Source of the DNA: Corynebacterium sp. HMSC27B11
GTDB taxonomy: Bacteria > Actinomycetota > Actinomycetes > Mycobacteriales > Mycobacteriaceae
Assembly (NCBI RefSeq): GCF_001815985.1
Contig: NZ_KV823538.1
Coordinates: forward strand, 154,357-218,356
Direction of reading: 5' to 3'
DNA length: 64,000 nucleotides
Positions 61,226 through 64,000 of the stretch are shown here, piece by piece. The notes below the pieces were generated by a model that did no database searches, was not told where the DNA came from, and worked only from the letters and a program-made list of their open reading frames with translations. Numbering within the stretch: position 1 is the first letter of the stretch; each line of letters opens with the position of its first letter. The position numbers were made by a program, and so were the translations under genes.

Positions 61226-63631
61226 CTAGCGCTCGGCAGCCTCGCCGATCTCCCCGCTCGCGAAGGCCTTCTCCAGCGCCGAGCCCTCCACATCCACGGT
61301 GGGCAGCACCTTGTCCAGCCACTTCGGCATCCACCACGTCCCCTTACCGAAGAGGAACATCAGCGCCGGGACGAACGTCATACGGATGAAGAAGGCGTCG
61401 AAGAGCACGCCCGCACCGAGTGCGAAACCGAAGATCTGAATGAACGGCAACGGCTGGAAAACGAAGGACGCGAACACACCGATCATGATCAGCGCCGCCG
61501 CCGTCACTACCTGGGCACCCAGCGAGAAGCCACCGATGACGGAATCCTCCACCGCGGTGTAACGAGAACCACGCGCCGCGGCCTGCGAATCGTGCAGGAA
61601 GCGTTCGCGCATGCGGGAGACGATGAACACCTGATAGTCCATGGCCAGGCCGAAGGTCACGCCGATGAGGAAGATCGGCACGAAGCTGACCAGCGGGCCC
61701 GGCGAGTGCCACAGATCCCACAGCCCCTCCTGCCAAAACAGCACAGTCACGCCGAAGGCCGCGCCCACGGAGAGCAGGAACCCGAGCGCCGCGATGAGCG
61801 TGACCACGATGGAGCGGAAAACCATCAGCAGCAGGATCAGCGCCAGACCCACCACGAGCCCCAGGTAGATCGGCATCGCGTCGGCCAGCTTGTCGGTGAC
61901 ATCCTGCTGGATCGCGGTCAGGCCGGTAATGCCGATCGTCGCGCCGGTCGCCGCCTCGATCTCCGCCTGCTGCGCCCGCAGCGTGTGGATCAGCTGCACG
62001 GTCCGGTCATCCGTCGGGCCTGCCTTCGGGGTCACCAGCAGCTGCGCTGCGGTTTCGTCCTCACTCATGCCGACGATCTGCGCGTTGACCACGTCCGCGT
62101 TCTGCCGCATCTGGTCCGCGGCGTACATGAACGTCGCTTGCGCCGGGCTCGGTTGATTTTCCGACGTCGGTTCCGTGCCGCCACGGTAAGGCTTCAGCGC
62201 CTCCGCATCCCCGCGGGCCTCGGAGCCGTCCACCACGACGAGCATCGGGGCGTTCTTGCCGCCGCCGAAGCCCTCTTCGAGCATCTCCGCGGACTTACGC
62301 TGCGTGGAGGTGACGTTCGCCGTCTTATCCGAGGGCAGCGCGAGCTCCAGGTTCAGCACCGGGATCGAGAGCCCGGCCAGTACCACCATCACCAGGGCGA
62401 GCATGAGCCCCGGGACGCGGTGCACCAGCTTCACCCACCGCACGCTGAAAGTGTTCTTCTGCTTCTCTGGCGGCACGGCGCGGGCCTCGGTGTCGTGTGG
62501 GCCGGCGGCCTCCTTCTTGAACACCCGGTCCCCGAGCACGCCCAGCAGGGCGGGCAGCAGGGTCAGGGCCACCAGCACGGCGATGAAAACATTCGCCGCG
62601 GCCGCGTAGCCCATATATGTCAGGAAGGTGATGTTCGCCAGGCGCAGCGAGACCAGCGCGATAATCACCGTGAGGCCCGCGAAGACCACCGCCGAGCCCG
62701 CAGTGCCGGTCGCCAGGCCGATCGCATCCAGTCGGCTGCGCCCGTGCCGCAGCTCGTCGCGGTAGCGGGCCATGATGAACAGCGCGTAGTCGATACCGAC
62801 CGCCAGACCCAGCATGAGGCCCAGCGTTGGCGTCATAGAATTCAACGGCACAAAGAAGGTCGCGCCGACCGTCAGCAGCGTGCCGATGCCGATGCCAACC
62901 ACCGCAGTGAGCAGCGGCAACCCGGCGGCGAGCAAGCTGGCGAAGGTCACCCACAGGATGATCATCGCCACCGCCAAGCCGGCGATCTCACTGATCGGTT
63001 CGACGGCGACAGGGTCCGCAAAACCCAGGCCACCGGCCTCGACGGTAAGCCCCGCGTCGCGAGAGATGTTCATCGCCTCGGTGACGGCGGCACGGTCCTC
63101 GTCGGTGACGTCCGCGGGGACGGGGACGTCGAAGGTGAAGCTCAGCACGCCGGTGCGGCCGTCGTCGGAAACAGCGCGGAGGGTGTGCGCGTCCAGCAGT
63201 GCGGTCTCGCGCGGCAGCCCCATGTCCATTTCCTGCTTGACGAGCTCCTTCTGCAGCCCGTCGTTCATCGTCACGGGATTGTGCAGCTGGAGGGTGTCGC
63301 CGAGGTTCTGGACGTCCTGCTTGATGGCTTCGACGGTGCGGTCCATCGCCGCCATGTACTCGGGGTCCTTCAGCTGCTTGCCCTCCGGGGCCTGGAAGAC
63401 GACGTTGACGATCGACTCCTCGCCAGGGTCACCCATCTCAGGGAACTTCTCCTGGAGCAGCTCGGTGGCGTGAGTGGAGGGCATGTCCTCGATTTCGAAG
63501 ACGTCGTTGAAGCCCTTCTGGCCCGTGAGAGCGGCCGCGCCGATGCCGACGAGGGCGACCAACCAGATGCCGATGGCGAGCCACTTACGAGTAAACGACC
63601 AGCGTCCGAGGTGAAACAGGAACTTCGCCAC
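61226..63631 (-). CDS. MMPL-family RND transporter
   Basis: 801 residues with the RND plan of 12 helices in two halves, each with a large external loop. The first helix follows FTRKWLAIGIWLVALVG. The proton-relay Asp-Tyr motifs are VGIDYALFIMARYRDEL (about 280) and FGLAMDYQVFIVSRMRERF (about 660). The external domains lie at about 38-205 and 440-590. In mycolata such proteins export lipids including trehalose mycolates; related ones handle other substrates, so the cargo is unknown. The GTG start at 63631 has only a weak ribosome site. It is convergent with the AlbA_2 gene with a gap of 21 bp. Confidence 0.92.
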   Translation of the reverse strand: MAKFLFHLGRWSFTRKWLAIGIWLVALVGIGAAALTGQKGFNDVFEIEDMPSTHATELLQEKFPEMGDPGEESIVNVVFQAPEGKQLKDPEYMAAMDRTVEAIKQDVQNLGDTLQLHNPVTMNDGLQKELVKQEMDMGLPRETALLDAHTLRAVSDDGRTGVLSFTFDVPVPADVTDEDRAAVTEAMNISRDAGLTVEAGGLGFADPVAVEPISEIAGLAVAMIILWVTFASLLAAGLPLLTAVVGIGIGTLLTVGATFFVPLNSMTPTLGLMLGLAVGIDYALFIMARYRDELRHGRSRLDAIGLATGTAGSAVVFAGLTVIIALVSLRLANITFLTYMGYAAAANVFIAVLVALTLLPALLGVLGDRVFKKEAAGPHDTEARAVPPEKQKNTFSVRWVKLVHRVPGLMLALVMVVLAGLSIPVLNLELALPSDKTANVTSTQRKSAEMLEEGFGGGKNAPMLVVVDGSEARGDAEALKPYRGGTEPTSENQPSPAQATFMYAADQMRQNADVVNAQIVGMSEDETAAQLLVTPKAGPTDDRTVQLIHTLRAQQAEIEAATGATIGITGLTAIQQDVTDKLADAMPIYLGLVVGLALILLLMVFRSIVVTLIAALGFLLSVGAAFGVTVLFWQEGLWDLWHSPGPLVSFVPIFLIGVTFGLAMDYQVFIVSRMRERFLHDSQAAARGSRYTAVEDSVIGGFSLGAQVVTAAALIMIGVFASFVFQPLPFIQIFGFALGAGVLFDAFFIRMTFVPALMFLFGKGTWWMPKWLDKVLPTVDVEGSALEKAFASGEIGEAAER

Positions 63632-63732
63632 GAGCTAAGGCAGCCTTCCATGCCGGGAAAAGGGGTATCACTCCCAGCCTAGTGGCTGATGGCTAGGTGC
63701 CCTAAGCGTGGTTTTTGAGCACTCAAAGGTTG

Positions 63733-63760
63733 TTGACAATCCACCGCGTCGCAGTAGACT
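63733..63760 (+). promoter_or_regulatory. Strong consensus-like promoter upstream of a structured RNA
   Basis: TTGACA (63733-63738), a 16-bp spacer and TAGACT (63755-63760). This is the best -35/-10 pair in the window, placing the start near 63767. Confidence 0.8.
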
Positions 63761-63766
63761 TTGCAA

Positions 63767-63823
63767 ATGTAAGCCCCCAGGGACGCGATTTCATCGCCTG
63801 CCTGGGGGCGCCTGTTATTTTTG
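63767..63823 (+). ncRNA. Candidate small structured RNA before the Abi-like gene
   Basis: From the predicted start near 63767 the RNA can form a 9-bp stem, GCCCCCAGG (63773-63781) with CCTGGGGGC (63801-63809). An inner 4-bp stem, GCGA (63785-63788) with TCGC (63794-63797), closes TTTCA. The outer stem is followed by GCCTGTTATTTTTG, a T-rich tract offset by 8 nt. The Abi-like ATG lies 6 nt behind the T tract. It may be a stand-alone RNA, an RNA antitoxin-like partner or an attenuator. I do not recognise a named family. Confidence 0.5.
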
Positions 63824-63828
63824 AGATA

Positions 63829-64000
63829 TGAATGAGCTATCTCGAGATCTGGATGTATCGAGGGAGGCCGGGGGAGCCAGATTCTCGTCTTATCGGATCG
63901 CGACGGAAAACGATCTGCAAGCCTCGCGTCTCTATATGTGGAATCTAAGCTTGGCTGCGCGGTGGTGGGGTCGAGAGTGTCCGATTGTTTGTGTGCGGGG
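63829..64000 (+). CDS. Abi-like (abortive infection family) protein, N-terminal part cut by window edge
   Basis: 57 codons are visible from ATG 63829, with no strong ribosome site (TTTTTGAGAT upstream). The segment YRIATENDLQASRLYMWNLS resembles the start of Abi_2/Abi-like HEPN proteins, which typically read Y-x-x-A-x-x-x-D-x-x-x-A-L-x-L-Y-x-W-N followed by LEVALRN. The last visible residues (RWWGRECPIVCVRG) fit that strand only loosely, so either divergence or a frameshift near 63965 is possible. The catalytic RxxxxH of HEPN domains would lie beyond the edge. The function, phage defence or RNA cleavage, is inferred from family resemblance only. Confidence 0.5.

Noticed and set aside
61592..63682. 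Open frame of about 700 codons on the plus strand opposite the MMPL gene
   Set aside because: His/Arg/Gln-rich shadow caused by high GC at third codon positions; no domain and no ribosome site, while the minus strand has a clear MMPL protein.

Overview
The window is a chromosomal segment of a high-GC Corynebacterium. The evidence is a WhcA/WhiB4-type regulator next to a class A penicillin-binding protein, a lysC-asd pair with the internal lysC-beta start, a SigC-katA pair, MurT/GatD, dnaX-ybaB-recR, the subgroup-1 AspT aminotransferase, a mycolata-type MMPL transporter, and many starts that look leaderless (TANNNT box 6-9 nt before the start codon). As far as I recall, the gene order runs in reverse along the C. 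glutamicum region from aspT to whcA, with accessory blocks added. I cannot name the species.

Layout. 0.2-4.3 kb: whcA (partial), ponA, a metallophosphoesterase and tRNA-Pro. 4.8-11.9 kb: a six-gene Mrp/Mnh cation/proton antiporter operon behind a structured leader. 12-19.5 kb: an oxidative-stress and heme block (ohr, katA, sigC, an SRPBCC-epimerase fusion, coproporphyrin ferrochelatase) and a large membrane protein. 19.6-24.9 kb: asd, lysC, a DMT transporter and an acyl-CoA ligase. 25-39 kb: a surface island with two secreted Ig-repeat proteins, an SpaDEF-like sortase-assembled pilus cluster with a divergent second class C sortase, and a secreted beta-lactamase-fold protein. 39-45.7 kb: leuA behind a leader-peptide attenuator (its N-terminus is frameshifted), a degenerate DnaQ-like/BRCT protein with an RG-rich tail, murT and gatD. 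46-54.6 kb: a flavin monooxygenase, recR, ybaB, dnaX, a TM2 protein, a SUFU-like protein and aspT. 54.7-59.3 kb: tRNA-Ser, the SRP RNA, a crotonase, and the overlapping queuosine genes tgt and gluQ. 59.5-64 kb: a lone AlbA_2/HATPase regulator with palindromic operators, an MMPL transporter and, cut by the right edge, a promoter, a structured RNA and an Abi-like gene.

Functional groups: cell-surface assembly (PBP, MurT/GatD, pilus, MMPL), aspartate-family and leucine biosynthesis under attenuation, peroxide/heme homeostasis, tRNA Q34 modification, and clamp-loader/recombination functions. The candidates for something new are the promoter-RNA-Abi unit at the right edge, the Ig-repeat protein pair, the DnaQ-like pseudoenzyme, the Tgt without zinc cysteines, and the Gly/Ala-rich insertions in several conserved enzymes. 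I saw no insertion sequence, CRISPR array, rRNA or prophage gene.
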